Source of the DNA: Roseiarcus sp963696665
GTDB taxonomy: Bacteria > Pseudomonadota > Alphaproteobacteria > Rhizobiales > Beijerinckiaceae
Assembly: GCA_963696665.1 (NCBI GenBank)
Contig: CAVOLE010000029.1
Span: 1 to 64,000 of the forward strand
Length of the DNA: 64,000 nt
Direction of reading: 5' to 3'
Shown here: positions 45,169 through 53,865 of the stretch, piece by piece
How positions within the stretch are numbered: position 1 is the stretch's first letter
How the letters are laid out: every line of letters begins with the position of its first letter
Made by a program: the position numbers and the translations under genes
Notes under the pieces: model-generated
What the model was told of the DNA's origin: nothing
Seen by the model: only the letters and a program-made list of their open reading frames with translations
The model's database searches: none

Positions 45169-45918
45169 TTGAACGCTAGGGAGCAAACGCAGCGCACGCT
45201 CGTAGCAAAGCGGGACCCAGTGGCGAGGCCGAAGCTGGCTGAACTCGTCCAGAACCGGCTGCTTGCGGTCATCAAGGCGGAAAATTTGCGGCCGGGCGAT
45301 CCTCTCCCGTCCGAACGCGAACTCATGCAGAGCTACGCAGTCGGCCGCCCGTCGATCCGTGAGGCCATGCAGAACCTGAAGCGCATGGGCCTCATCGAGA
45401 TCAACCATGGCGAGAGGCCCAGAGTCGCCGCCCCATCGTTCGAGCGCATGGTCGCCGACATGAGCGAAACGATGCGGCATGTCCTGATGAATTCGCCCAC
45501 AACGCTTGACCATTTGAAGGAAGCGCGGGCTTCATTCGAAATGACCATCGCGCAGATTGCAGCGCGTAAGCGCACGCCTCAGGATGTCGCGGACTTGCGC
45601 CGAATTCTGGCCGAGCAGGAATGGGCGCGCCTCGACTCGGACGCTTTCCTTGAAGCCGACGGCCGGTTTCATCATCGCATCGCTGTCATTACAGGCAACC
45701 CGATCTTCGCCAATCTGAGCCAGGCGCTGTTCGCGTGGCTCGCCCGGTTCCATTTCGATCTTGTCCGCAAACCGGGCCTCGAACAGCTCACACTTGCCGA
45801 GCACGGTCAAATTCTGGATGCGATCGCGCGCGGCGAACCCGAAGAGGCGGCGAGACTGACCGGCGATCACCTGAACCGCGCCAATAAGCTCTACAACCAG
45901 GCGAACTTTCGCGCCTGA
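45169..45918 (+). CDS. GntR-family regulator, FadR/FCD subfamily
   Basis: The 249-residue regulator has a GntR winged helix (LVQNRLLAVIKAENLRPGDP, LPSERELMQSYAVGRPSIRE) and an FCD ligand-binding domain (LKEARASFEMTIAQIAARKR, EADGRFHHRIAVITGNPI, EHGQILDAIARGEPEEAARL). FCD domains bind organic acids with a metal. I chose TTG 45169, with GGAG upstream, over the TTG at 45064, because the longer form would run through a palindrome. It is divergent from the importer and upstream of the catabolic genes, so it probably controls both through the GGTATACT sites. Confidence 0.8.
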   Translation: MNAREQTQRTLVAKRDPVARPKLAELVQNRLLAVIKAENLRPGDPLPSERELMQSYAVGRPSIREAMQNLKRMGLIEINHGERPRVAAPSFERMVADMSETMRHVLMNSPTTLDHLKEARASFEMTIAQIAARKRTPQDVADLRRILAEQEWARLDSDAFLEADGRFHHRIAVITGNPIFANLSQALFAWLARFHFDLVRKPGLEQLTLAEHGQILDAIARGEPEEAARLTGDHLNRANKLYNQANFRA

Positions 45919-45961
45919 TCTTCGGAACCTCTTTCCCTAAGAGGTTGTTCGCATCGTCCTG

Positions 45962-45980
45962 CTGGTATACTGAGTATGTA
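45962..45980. promoter_or_regulatory. Putative regulator operator 2 of the apionate module
   Basis: CTGGTATACTGAGTATGTA lies about 134 bp before the RuBisCO-like gene and contains the CTGGTATACT and TATGTA blocks also found at 45040..45055 on the opposite strand. Confidence 0.5.
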
Positions 45981-46113
45981 AGCCCCGTGGAAAACCAGCT
46001 CGAAAACATGTCCAAACAAATCCAGGCGACACGCCGGGGAGGCCAAACGAACGCCCGATGTGCGTCGCTCATCCATTGCGTTCGCCGGCCTGCTCAATCC
46101 GAGGGAACGTTCG

Positions 46114-47373
46114 GTGAGTGTTGACCGCATCGAAGCCGACTATCTTATCGAAACAGCACACGACCCGCGAAAGGCTGTCGAAACGATGGCTGGCGAACAG
46201 TCCTCGGGAACTTTTGTTCCCGTGCCGGGCGAGACGCGGGAACTCAAGGCGCGTTCAGCGGCGCGCGTCGAAACCCTGGAAGTGTTGGGCGAAGCTAACG
46301 AGCCGAGCCTTCCCGGTTCGGGCGCTCCCCGTGACGGCGGCCGACGGCTGACGGCGCGCGCGACGCTCTCCTGGCCGCTCGACAATATCGGGCCTTCGCT
46401 GCCCAACCTGATGGCGACCGTAGCCGGCAATCTGTTTGAGCTCAAACAATTCTCTGGTCTCCGTATTCTCGATATGCGGCTGCCGGAGGCTTTCGCGAGC
46501 GCCTATCCAGGCCCCAAGTTTGCCGTCGACGGCACCCGAAAGCTAAGCGGCGTGTATGAACGGCCCTTGATCGGCACCATCATCAAGCCGTCGATCGGCT
46601 TCACGCCCGAGCAGACAGCCGAACTTGTGGATGGGCTGTGTGCGGGTGGCATTGATTTCATCAAGGACGACGAACTGCAGTCGGACGGCGCGCTCTGTCC
46701 GTTCGATGAGCGCGTGCGCGTCGTGATGAAGGTCATCGATCGTCACGCCGAGCGCACCGGTCGAAAGGTCATGTTTGCCTTCAACCTCACGGGAGAGATT
46801 GACGAGATGCGTCGCCGCCACGATCTCGTGGAGAGCCTTGGCGGCACATGCGTGATGGCGAGCTTGAATTCGGTCGGGGTCGTCGGAATGATCTCGCTCG
46901 GGCGGCATGCCCGCTTGCCGATCCATGCGCACCGAAACGGCTGGGGTTATCTATCGCGCCATCCTGCGCTCGGCTGGTCCTATGTGGCGTGGCAGAAGAT
47001 CTGGCGCCTCGCCGGAGCCGACCACATGCATGTCAATGGGCTCGCCAACAAATTCAGCGAACCCGATGAGAGCGTGACCGCGTCGGCCCGAGCCTGTCTC
47101 ACGCCCATGTTCGACGGCAAACCCTGCACCGTGATGCCAGTGTTTTCTTCCGGGCAATCGGCGCGGCAGGCGGCGGGAACGCTGGCGGCGCTGGGTTCGA
47201 CCGATCTTATTTTCGCCGCTGGCGGCGGCATCATGGCCCACCCCGGCGGACCCGCAGAAGGCGTGCGCGCGTTAAAGGAAGCCTTCGCCGCAGCGATGGC
47301 CAGCGTTCCCGCCGAGCGCTATGCCTTGACCCATCCCTCGCTTGCCGCAGCGCTGAAGATGGCCTCTGCGTGA
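46114..47373 (+). CDS. RuBisCO-like protein of the 3-oxo-isoapionate-4-phosphate group
   Basis: This 419-residue protein is a RuBisCO large-chain homologue. It has GTIIKPSIGFTPEQTAELVD and keeps the metal-site block GGIDFIKDDE with the carbamylatable Lys and Asp-Glu, plus PIHAHRNGWGYLSR. It does not look like a CO2-fixing form. With a DUF1537 kinase and an ApnO-type gene behind it, it best fits the apionate enzymes OiaX (decarboxylase, giving erythrulose phosphate) or OiaT (giving 3-phosphoglycerate and glycolate). I cannot tell these apart from sequence. GTG 46114 has GAGGGA upstream. It overlaps the kinase by 4 bp. Confidence 0.8.
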   Translation: MSVDRIEADYLIETAHDPRKAVETMAGEQSSGTFVPVPGETRELKARSAARVETLEVLGEANEPSLPGSGAPRDGGRRLTARATLSWPLDNIGPSLPNLMATVAGNLFELKQFSGLRILDMRLPEAFASAYPGPKFAVDGTRKLSGVYERPLIGTIIKPSIGFTPEQTAELVDGLCAGGIDFIKDDELQSDGALCPFDERVRVVMKVIDRHAERTGRKVMFAFNLTGEIDEMRRRHDLVESLGGTCVMASLNSVGVVGMISLGRHARLPIHAHRNGWGYLSRHPALGWSYVAWQKIWRLAGADHMHVNGLANKFSEPDESVTASARACLTPMFDGKPCTVMPVFSSGQSARQAAGTLAALGSTDLIFAAGGGIMAHPGGPAEGVRALKEAFAAAMASVPAERYALTHPSLAAALKMASA

Positions 47374-48761
47374 CAGAGTCCGCCGGCCTTCCCGCCGGGG
47401 TTCTTGTCGCTTTCTACGGCGACGATTTCACCGGCTCTTCGGCCGTCATGGAGGTCATGACCTTCGCAGGCTTGCCGGCGGTGATGTTTGTCGAGATGCC
47501 AACGGCCGAGCAGCTCGAACGCTTTCGGTGCTACCGAGCGATCGGAATAGCTGGCGTCGCTCGGGCGATGCCGCCGAGCTGGATGGACGAACATTTGCCC
47601 GGGGCTTTTCGCGCGCTCGTAGCGCTCAACGCGCCCCTGATGCATTACAAGATCTGCTCGACGCTCAACTCCTCGCCGACCGTCGGGTCGATCGGCCGCG
47701 CGATCGACATTGGCGCGCCGATCTTTGGTGAGACGCTTGGGGCGGCGAATTGGCAGCCGTTCGTCGTCGCCGCGCCGGCGATTGGACGCTACCAGGCGTT
47801 TGGCAATCTGTTCGCGGCGTCCGGCGACGGCGTATACCGCCTCGACCGCCATCCGGTCATGCAACGGCACCCCGTGACCCCTATCGACGAAGCCGATGTG
47901 CGCTTGCACATCGGAAAGCAAACCTCGCGCAACATCGGTCTCGTCGACTTTGCCGCCATGAAGAGTGGGGCAGGGCACCAGCAATTCGACGCCGAGCTTC
48001 GCCGAGGCCGATCTCTGCTTGTGTTCGACATCGTCGATGAGGAGACCCTGCGCTGGGTGGGCGAGCTCATGTGGAGCCGGCGGAACCGTTCGCTCTTCGC
48101 GATCGGATCGCAGGGCGTCGAATACGCTCTCGTCGCGCATTGGTGCGCCCAAGGTTGGCTTCCGGAGACGTCTAGGCAGTGCTCGGCTTCGAAACAGCGG
48201 CAGATCGTCGCCGTCTCGGGTTCGGTCTCGCCGGTCACGGCTTTGCAGGTCGACTGGGCGCAGGCGAACGGCTTTGATCTTATTGGTTTCGCCCCCGAAG
48301 CCGGTCTGGACGATAGGCGCTTGCAGGCCGAGGTCGATGCGACAGTCTACAGGGCGCACGTCGTGCTATCGAACGGACGGTCTCCGCTCGTTACGACGGC
48401 CCGTGGGCCCAACGACGAAGTCGTTTCTCGATTTCGGGCAAAGCTCGCAGCTTCGGGCTGCGATCCCGTCGAAGTCAACGCGCGGATCGGCGGCGGCCTG
48501 GGCGAGATTGTGAGGCGCCTCGTCGGCGAGGGCGGGGTGAAGCGCGCAGCGGTCTCCGGCGGAGACACCTCAGGCTTCGCCACGCGCGCGCTTGGCGCTT
48601 TCGCGCTCGAGGCCATCGCGCCGATCGCGCCTGGCGCGCCCCTCTGCCGCGTCTTCTCGACCGACCCGAAAGTGGACGGGATCGAGATCACGCTCAAAGG
48701 CGGCCAGATGGGCAAAGCGGATTTTTTTGGATCGGTTCGCGCGGGACGCGCGACAAGTTGA
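47370..48761 (+). CDS. oiaK: DUF1537 four-carbon acid-sugar kinase family, probable 3-oxo-isoapionate kinase
   Basis: This 463-residue protein belongs to the OtnK/DUF1537 sugar-acid kinases. The N-terminal substrate motif is FYGDDFTGSSAVMEVMTFAG, and the C-terminal ATP domain carries SGGDTSGFATRAL and ITLKGGQMGKADFFG. In D-apionate breakdown OiaK phosphorylates 3-oxo-isoapionate, the product of ApnO, giving the substrate of the RuBisCO-like enzyme encoded just upstream. The three genes are adjacent and coupled (GTGA overlap; 10-bp gap to apnO). The assignment rests on this context; other DUF1537 members act on erythronate or threonate. Confidence 0.75.
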   Translation: MTESAGLPAGVLVAFYGDDFTGSSAVMEVMTFAGLPAVMFVEMPTAEQLERFRCYRAIGIAGVARAMPPSWMDEHLPGAFRALVALNAPLMHYKICSTLNSSPTVGSIGRAIDIGAPIFGETLGAANWQPFVVAAPAIGRYQAFGNLFAASGDGVYRLDRHPVMQRHPVTPIDEADVRLHIGKQTSRNIGLVDFAAMKSGAGHQQFDAELRRGRSLLVFDIVDEETLRWVGELMWSRRNRSLFAIGSQGVEYALVAHWCAQGWLPETSRQCSASKQRQIVAVSGSVSPVTALQVDWAQANGFDLIGFAPEAGLDDRRLQAEVDATVYRAHVVLSNGRSPLVTTARGPNDEVVSRFRAKLAASGCDPVEVNARIGGGLGEIVRRLVGEGGVKRAAVSGGDTSGFATRALGAFALEAIAPIAPGAPLCRVFSTDPKVDGIEITLKGGQMGKADFFGSVRAGRATS

Positions 48762-48771
48762 GGAGAACGAC

Positions 48772-49620
48772 GTGACGAAGATCGCATTGCTGGGCGCCGG
48801 CGGAAAGATGGGCATGCGCCTGTCGACCAATCTTAAGGGTGCAAGGTTCGACGTGGACCATGTCGAGGTGTCCGAGGAGGGACGCGCGCGTCTCAAGCAG
48901 ACGCTCGGTATCGAATGCATGGAGCAAGGTCAGGCAATTTCCTCCGCCGACGCGGTCGTCATGGCCGTGCCGGACCGGTTGATCGGCAAGATCCTCAAGA
49001 CCTTCGTCAAGGACCTTCGTTCGCGCTCCAAGGTCCTTATGCTCGACGCGGCGGCGCCGCACGCGGGCGAATTGCCGGAGCGCGAAGACATCACTTATTT
49101 TGTCACACATCCATGCCACCCGCCGATCTTCAACGACGAAACCGAGCCGATGGCGAAGACCGACTATTTCGGCGGGATTCATGCCAAGCAGCATATTGTC
49201 TGCGCCCTGATGCAGGGGCCGGAGTCGGACTACTCAGAATGCGAGGAGATTGCGCGGCAGATTTATAAGCCAGTGATGCGCGCCCACCGCTGCACGGTTG
49301 AGCAGCTCGCGATTCTCGAACCGGCGCTTTCCGAAACAGTTGGCGCGACTTTCGCGCTGGCGCTCAGAGAGGCGACGGAGGAAGCCGTCCGCCGCGGCGT
49401 GCCGAAGCAGGCCGCGATCGATTTCATCATAGGCCATCTCAACATTGAGCTCGCAATTGCGTTCGGGATTTTCCCGGAAGGAAAGTTCTCGGACGGAGCG
49501 CTCCAGGCGATCGACAAGGCGAAGCCCGTTATTTTCCGCGAGGGATGGCTCGACCGCGTGTTTGCCTCATCGGCGGTGCTCAAGTCGGTAAGGGATATTT
49601 GCGAGGTTCCCGCCGCGTGA
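48772..49620 (+). CDS. apnO: Probable D-apionate oxidoisomerase
   Basis: The 282-residue NAD-dependent enzyme starts MTKIALLGAGGKMGMRLSTN, a Rossmann motif, and has the block TYFVTHPCHPPIFNDETEPM followed by QHIVCALMQGPE that I know from ApnO-type proteins (annotated phosphogluconate dehydrogenase C-terminal domain). ApnO oxidises and rearranges D-apionate to 3-oxo-isoapionate. GTG 48772 has GAGGAG upstream. It is the last gene of the module. No apionate lactonase or apiose dehydrogenase is in the window, so apionate itself or its lactone is probably imported, or those steps lie elsewhere. Confidence 0.8.
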   Translation: MTKIALLGAGGKMGMRLSTNLKGARFDVDHVEVSEEGRARLKQTLGIECMEQGQAISSADAVVMAVPDRLIGKILKTFVKDLRSRSKVLMLDAAAPHAGELPEREDITYFVTHPCHPPIFNDETEPMAKTDYFGGIHAKQHIVCALMQGPESDYSECEEIARQIYKPVMRAHRCTVEQLAILEPALSETVGATFALALREATEEAVRRGVPKQAAIDFIIGHLNIELAIAFGIFPEGKFSDGALQAIDKAKPVIFREGWLDRVFASSAVLKSVRDICEVPAA

Positions 49621-50138
49621 GGTCCATGGGTGGTGTGAGGTTGGCCCTCCAATCGTGACATTAACTACTAGAGGGCTCACGAGAACATCCGTAGTCGCCG
49701 TGTCACTTACGACGGGGCCAGACGAGTCCAAGTTATTTGATAGCAGGAGACGCTCAGAATTCTCCGTTAACTCAGCTCCAGAAGGATATTGGTGAGACGT
49801 TACATGACTTGCTGAGAGGTAATTGATATTGCTAATCAATTGCGGGTTCGCGTAATGTTCGTTATGGAACTAAAGCATACATTTACATGGTTATATTAAC
49901 CATCTTGGTGAGCGTGTCATCTAAACGCAACTAGCCTCACGTCCATTACTTTGATAACATCTGGAAATTCATGACTTATTCGCCGCTCTACGTCGGGACA
50001 AGTCGCCGCGCCGCAGCCTTCGGCCGAGCGCTTTCGCGGTCTGTCCGTCCGATCGATTCGAAATCCGAATCGCCGCAAGTCGATTGATTCGAAATATGCG
50101 TTGGACGCGCGCACGGTCTCGCGCCTTAGCTTCCAACT
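49621..50138. other. Non-coding DNA after the apionate module
   Basis: About 520 bp with no supported gene. It turns AT-rich around 49800..49960. The last 140 bp match the region before the WGR remnant at 32369. Within it GATTCGAAATCCGAATC (50067..50083) forms a 6-5-6 inverted repeat. Confidence 0.5.
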
Positions 50139-50387
50139 ATGGACCAGCAAACCAAGGATCCGGACGTCCTGAACGTGCTCGTGCTGGAGCGGGTCGACCG
50201 CGCGAAGAACATGGCGCGCTACTACGTCCTATCGGTCGAGCCGACGCTGTTCGCCGAATTGTCGCTGGTGCGCCGCTGGGGCCGGATCGGCAGCGTCGGG
50301 CGAACACGAATTGACCTTCATGCTTCCCCGCCGCTCGCCCAGATAGCGCTCAACACATGGCTCGAACGCAAGCGGCGCCGCGGTTAG
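50139..50387 (+). CDS. WGR-domain protein
   Basis: This 82-residue protein is essentially a single WGR domain: NVLVLERVDRAKNMARYYVL, then SLVRRWGRIGSVGRTRIDLH, with the namesake Trp-Gly-Arg at about residues 46-48. WGR domains bind DNA ends or nucleic acid in eukaryotic PARPs, and stand-alone bacterial copies are common on plasmids with unknown roles. The gene is intact, unlike its truncated copy at 32369..32640. The ribosome-binding site before ATG 50139 is weak. Confidence 0.75.
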   Translation: MDQQTKDPDVLNVLVLERVDRAKNMARYYVLSVEPTLFAELSLVRRWGRIGSVGRTRIDLHASPPLAQIALNTWLERKRRRG

Positions 50388-50904
50388 CGACTCCGCGCCT
50401 GATCGCCGGCTCTCGGCTCTTTGAAGCGCCGTCGACGGTTCTTACGGAACGCAGTTGACCGCGTCGCATTCGCAACGCCGATGGATACGTGCTTGCGAAC
50501 GGCGAACAACTCAGAAGGGTGGGAAGCGCGCCTACAAAGGTCGTCTCGGGAAAGACCGAGGTGCGCGCCAAAGCCGCCGTGTTTTACGTGCGCGATTGCT
50601 TCACCGCCCGGAAGCGGGCGTCTATCCGGGCACTGATGACCACCGCGAAGGGCCGAAGACGTCCATCCAAAGATCCGGTGGAACTACAGTGCCTGTCGGC
50701 TCCGAGGTCATCGAAAATCCCGCTTAATTCGAGACTGCTTAGCGCCGGAAGTGGGTTGGTATGAAAAACTCGCTTGCCGAAGCCGTTTCGCCGCACACCT
50801 GGGCGCCCTGGCCGCATTCTTGCCTTGTTTTGTTCGCTCGCCTGAGACAGAGCCGAAGTAGCTTTGCCGCGCTGGCGAGATTCTTGCCGCGCGGAGGAAG
50901 ACTC
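50388..50904. other. Non-coding region before the PEP-CTERM gene
   Basis: About 515 bp. The first 110 bp continue the duplication with 32520..32640. The rest has only unsupported short frames. A GGAGGAAG site stands before the next gene. Confidence 0.45.
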
Positions 50905-52047
50905 ATGAAACGGAACACACGCACGATGATCAGGCAAACAGCCTCGGTGCTGGCGATCGCCGCCGCAACGGCGACGGCCGTGGCCGCGGCCCGCGCCGAT
51001 CCGGTTGCGGCGTCCGGGTACAGCATCAGCCTGTTCGCAGGCGGGCCCGCTGGGACCAGCGCCGCCGACTCAGTGCTCGTGGTCGGCAACGATGTTTATG
51101 TCGGCTATGGAAACGGCGGCAATCCGGACGGAAGCGGCGGCGCGGTCAGCACCATCGTGGAATTCAGCCGGAGCGGCCAAGTCCTCGCATCCACAACGGT
51201 AACCGGACACAATGACGGCTTGCGCTATGATGCGGCGACTAAGCAGATCTGGGCGCTTCAGAACGAGGACGCGAATTCCAACCTCGTCCTGGTCACGCCG
51301 GGCACGCTTGCGAAGTCGGCGGCGATCCCGATCGCTTCGGTAAACGGCGGCGGATATGACGACATCCTGTTCCAGGGGGGCAAGACTTTTATCAGCGCAT
51401 CAAACCCGGCCAACAATCCAAACCTGGATCCAGCGATTGTCCAAGCGACGCTGAGCGGCAGCACGGTCACGACCTCGCCCGCGCTTCTCGCTGACGCTAC
51501 CGCCGCGCTGTACAATACGAACTCTTCGGTGACGCTGAACCTCCAGGATCCCGACAGCCTGTCGCAGACAATTGATGGACGGGCGGTGCTGACGAGCCAG
51601 GGCGACGGAGAACTGGTGTTCGTGAGCAATCTTGGCGCGAGCAACCAGTCGGTCGGTGCGTTGGCGCTCCAGAACGCCATGGTCGACGACACCGCGTTTG
51701 GCGGGACGCCGGGCATGACCCTGCTCGTCGCCGACAAGACGACGAACGACATCTATCGCGTCACGGGATCGTTCAATCCGGACTTCGGCTATTCGGCGGC
51801 GCAGAATTCGGCGGGCGCCATCGGCTTCATTGGGGCGTTCGACGCGTCGAGCACGGCTCTGCCCGGCTTCGACGGCGCTTTGACTCCGGTCGTCACCGGC
51901 CTCGGGAATCCAGGCGGCGAAGCCTTCATCGCCGGCGTTCCCGAGTTTTCGACCTGGGGCATGATGATGCTCGGATTCACCGCGCTCGGCTTCGCCGGGC
52001 ATCGCGGAACGAGGCTCTTCCGCCACGCCGCCGCAGTCAAGGCCTGA
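50905..52047 (+). CDS. PEP-CTERM-type exported protein
   Basis: The 380-residue protein has a long signal peptide (to AAARADPVAAS) and a probably beta-propeller-like body with Gly- and Asn-rich repeats (VYVGYGNGGNPDGSGGAVST). The C-terminal sorting signal VPEFSTWGMMMLGFTALGFA ends with basic HRGTRLFR. This is the PEP-CTERM layout (motif, hydrophobic helix, Arg cluster), in which an exosortase elsewhere cleaves at the PEP motif. Here the motif is PEF instead of PEP. ATG 50905 follows GGAGGAAG. A longer upstream frame from 50761 is open but would bury the signal peptide. Confidence 0.8.
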   Translation: MKRNTRTMIRQTASVLAIAAATATAVAAARADPVAASGYSISLFAGGPAGTSAADSVLVVGNDVYVGYGNGGNPDGSGGAVSTIVEFSRSGQVLASTTVTGHNDGLRYDAATKQIWALQNEDANSNLVLVTPGTLAKSAAIPIASVNGGGYDDILFQGGKTFISASNPANNPNLDPAIVQATLSGSTVTTSPALLADATAALYNTNSSVTLNLQDPDSLSQTIDGRAVLTSQGDGELVFVSNLGASNQSVGALALQNAMVDDTAFGGTPGMTLLVADKTTNDIYRVTGSFNPDFGYSAAQNSAGAIGFIGAFDASSTALPGFDGALTPVVTGLGNPGGEAFIAGVPEFSTWGMMMLGFTALGFAGHRGTRLFRHAAAVKA

Positions 52048-52407
52048 TGCGGAGCCTGGCGCGCCCCCAAAACAGCGCCGTGGATCTCGATGGCGCTTAC
52101 CCACTTCTCCCAGAACTTCGCTGCACTCGGTGCGGCGAGGTCGGGCGCCTGCTCGGGCGGATTTGTGGTGAGGCGCGCCTCGTCGCGCGGCGAAAACGGA
52201 CACCTGTAAGGCTACTTTAACAGATATCGTCTTCAATAGAAAAGGGTTGGGCTGTCGGGTTCGCTTTCCGACGTCGGCGGTATGAAACCGCTCCATCCCG
52301 TCGGCCAGCGACCGACATGTCTCCACCCGCCGCAATGTAACGCTGCGTAGCGCCTCGCGATCCGTTCACTCGCGCTTAGCGCACGTCCGCCAAATCTTGG
52401 AGTAGCA
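52048..52407. other. Non-coding region
   Basis: 360 bp between the PEP-CTERM gene and the Ala-rich gene. I see no supported gene or repeat. TTGGAG lies before the next ATG. Confidence 0.4.
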
Positions 52408-52755
52408 ATGTCAATGTCTGCAGTCTCGTCGGCGCCGAGCGCCGCGTCCGCTCCCGCGCCCCAGGCCGTTGCCCGCAGCGCCGCGTCAACGGCTGCCTCG
52501 GCGCCAGGCGCCGCGTCCGGGGCTGCGACCACCGCGGCGGCCCCCGCCGCTTCCACGGCCACTTCATCGCCCGCGGCGGCGCCGGCAGCCCCCGCCAGAG
52601 CGATAGACGGAGACTACAAGGCCCGCAGCGCCATGACTTCAAAGACTAAGGACAGCGACGGCGACTATAAACCTTTAGCCGCCGCCAACTCCGCGTCAGC
52701 ACAGAGTTCCAACGCGGTCCAAACGTCATTACTGTCTCTGAAGAAAGGCGGCTGA
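52408..52755 (+). CDS. Ala/Ser/Pro-rich low-complexity protein
   Basis: The 115-residue protein has an Ala-, Ser- and Pro-rich first half, probably disordered. The second half has two similar segments, AIDGDYKARSAMTSKTKD and DSDGDYKPLAAANS, sharing DGDYK. It ends VQTSLLSLKKGG. There is no signal peptide. The start has TTGGAG nearby. The repeated DGDYK motif and normal ending suggest a real gene, but GC-rich DNA easily yields Ala-rich frames. Function unknown. Confidence 0.5.
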   Translation: MSMSAVSSAPSAASAPAPQAVARSAASTAASAPGAASGAATTAAAPAASTATSSPAAAPAAPARAIDGDYKARSAMTSKTKDSDGDYKPLAAANSASAQSSNAVQTSLLSLKKGG

Positions 52756-53205
52756 TACGTCCACGACGTGGTCGGGGAAACACCGCTTCAGGCGCAAGCT
52801 GTGTGCGCCCCAAGCGGGTGCGACGCAAATGAGTCGACTCCCCGCCTTTCTACACGGCGTCGTAATTCGCTGGCAAAGGTTGACTCCGACTGCGCGGTGG
52901 CTGGACCCGGCCAAGTATCAAGTGTCAGATTCCATCCACTTCTTTACATCGGCAACTCTATCGAGCTATTGCCCCAAAGTGGCTCAGAGCAATGTTCCAT
53001 GCCACGTCGTCGTTCGACCGACGCCGACAGGGCGACCAATGCGAAAGTAGGTCTGCCTGCATCGGAGCAATCGTCAAGGCAGAAACGATTGCCTGCTTAG
53101 GGGCTGACGCCGTTCCTTATGAGAGTCGTCCGATTCTCCACGAAGGAGTATCTTGGGAAAGCGACTTTTCCTATCGATCATTCCTGTTTTCGGAGCGCGG
53201 CTGGA
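52756..53205. other. Non-coding region before the two-component system
   Basis: 450 bp without a supported gene. The frame of the response regulator is open back to 53119, but the best start is ATG 53206. I could not identify a repeated operator motif. Confidence 0.4.
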
Positions 53206-53865
53206 ATGCGCGTCTTGCTTGTGGAAGACGACGTCATGATCGGCGAAGGCTTGACCGTGGCGCTAAGCGCCGAAGGAATGTCGGTCGATTGGGTTCGCGA
53301 CGGCGCAGCGGCTGAAGCGGCTTTATGCGATGAAGGATTTGCAATTGTTCTTCTCGATCTCGGACTACCTGACTCCGACGGGACAAATCTTCTGAAGTCG
53401 GCCCGAAAGCAGGGCGTCGACACCCCGATTCTCATCATCACCGCTCGCGGAGCGGTCGATGACCGTGTGTCGGGCCTCGACCTCGGGGCCGATGATTACC
53501 TGCTCAAGCCTTTCGAGTTGCGCGAGCTCACGGCCCGCATGAGGGCTCTCATCCGCCGCCGCGCGGGCCGTTCAACCTCTACCCTTTCCACCGGCGCCGT
53601 TGAGCTCGACACAGAGACTCACGAGTTGCGCCACGGCGACGCCAAGGGCATCCTGTCGGCCCGCGAATACGCCCTCATGCACGCGCTGATGGAGCGGCCG
53701 GGTCGGATTCTCTCCCGCGCTCAACTTGAGGCGCGCATTTACGGTTGGGGCGAGGAGGTGGAGAGCAACGCCGTCGACGTCCTGATCCATTCCGCCCGGC
53801 GGAAGTTCGGCAAGACGGTCATCCTCAACGTCCGGGGCGCAGGATGGATGCTCCCGAAATCCTGA
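53206..53865 (+). CDS. OmpR/PhoB-type response regulator
   Basis: This 219-residue regulator has a receiver domain with the acidic pocket in LLVEDDVMIG, the phospho-acceptor Asp in IVLLDLGLPDSDG (about residue 51) and Lys in LLKPFELRELTAR. Its C-terminal winged helix (LSAREYALMHALMERPGRIL, SNAVDVLIHSARRKFG) is of the OmpR class. It overlaps the kinase gene by 22 bp. It probably activates the downstream PepSY and COG4705 genes. Confidence 0.9.
   Translation: MRVLLVEDDVMIGEGLTVALSAEGMSVDWVRDGAAAEAALCDEGFAIVLLDLGLPDSDGTNLLKSARKQGVDTPILIITARGAVDDRVSGLDLGADDYLLKPFELRELTARMRALIRRRAGRSTSTLSTGAVELDTETHELRHGDAKGILSAREYALMHALMERPGRILSRAQLEARIYGWGEEVESNAVDVLIHSARRKFGKTVILNVRGAGWMLPKS

Noticed and set aside
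46114..47373. CO2-fixing RuBisCO
   Set aside because: The operon contains a DUF1537 kinase and an ApnO-like enzyme, and no phosphoribulokinase or other Calvin-cycle gene. The divergence of the N-terminal half also fits RuBisCO-like proteins.
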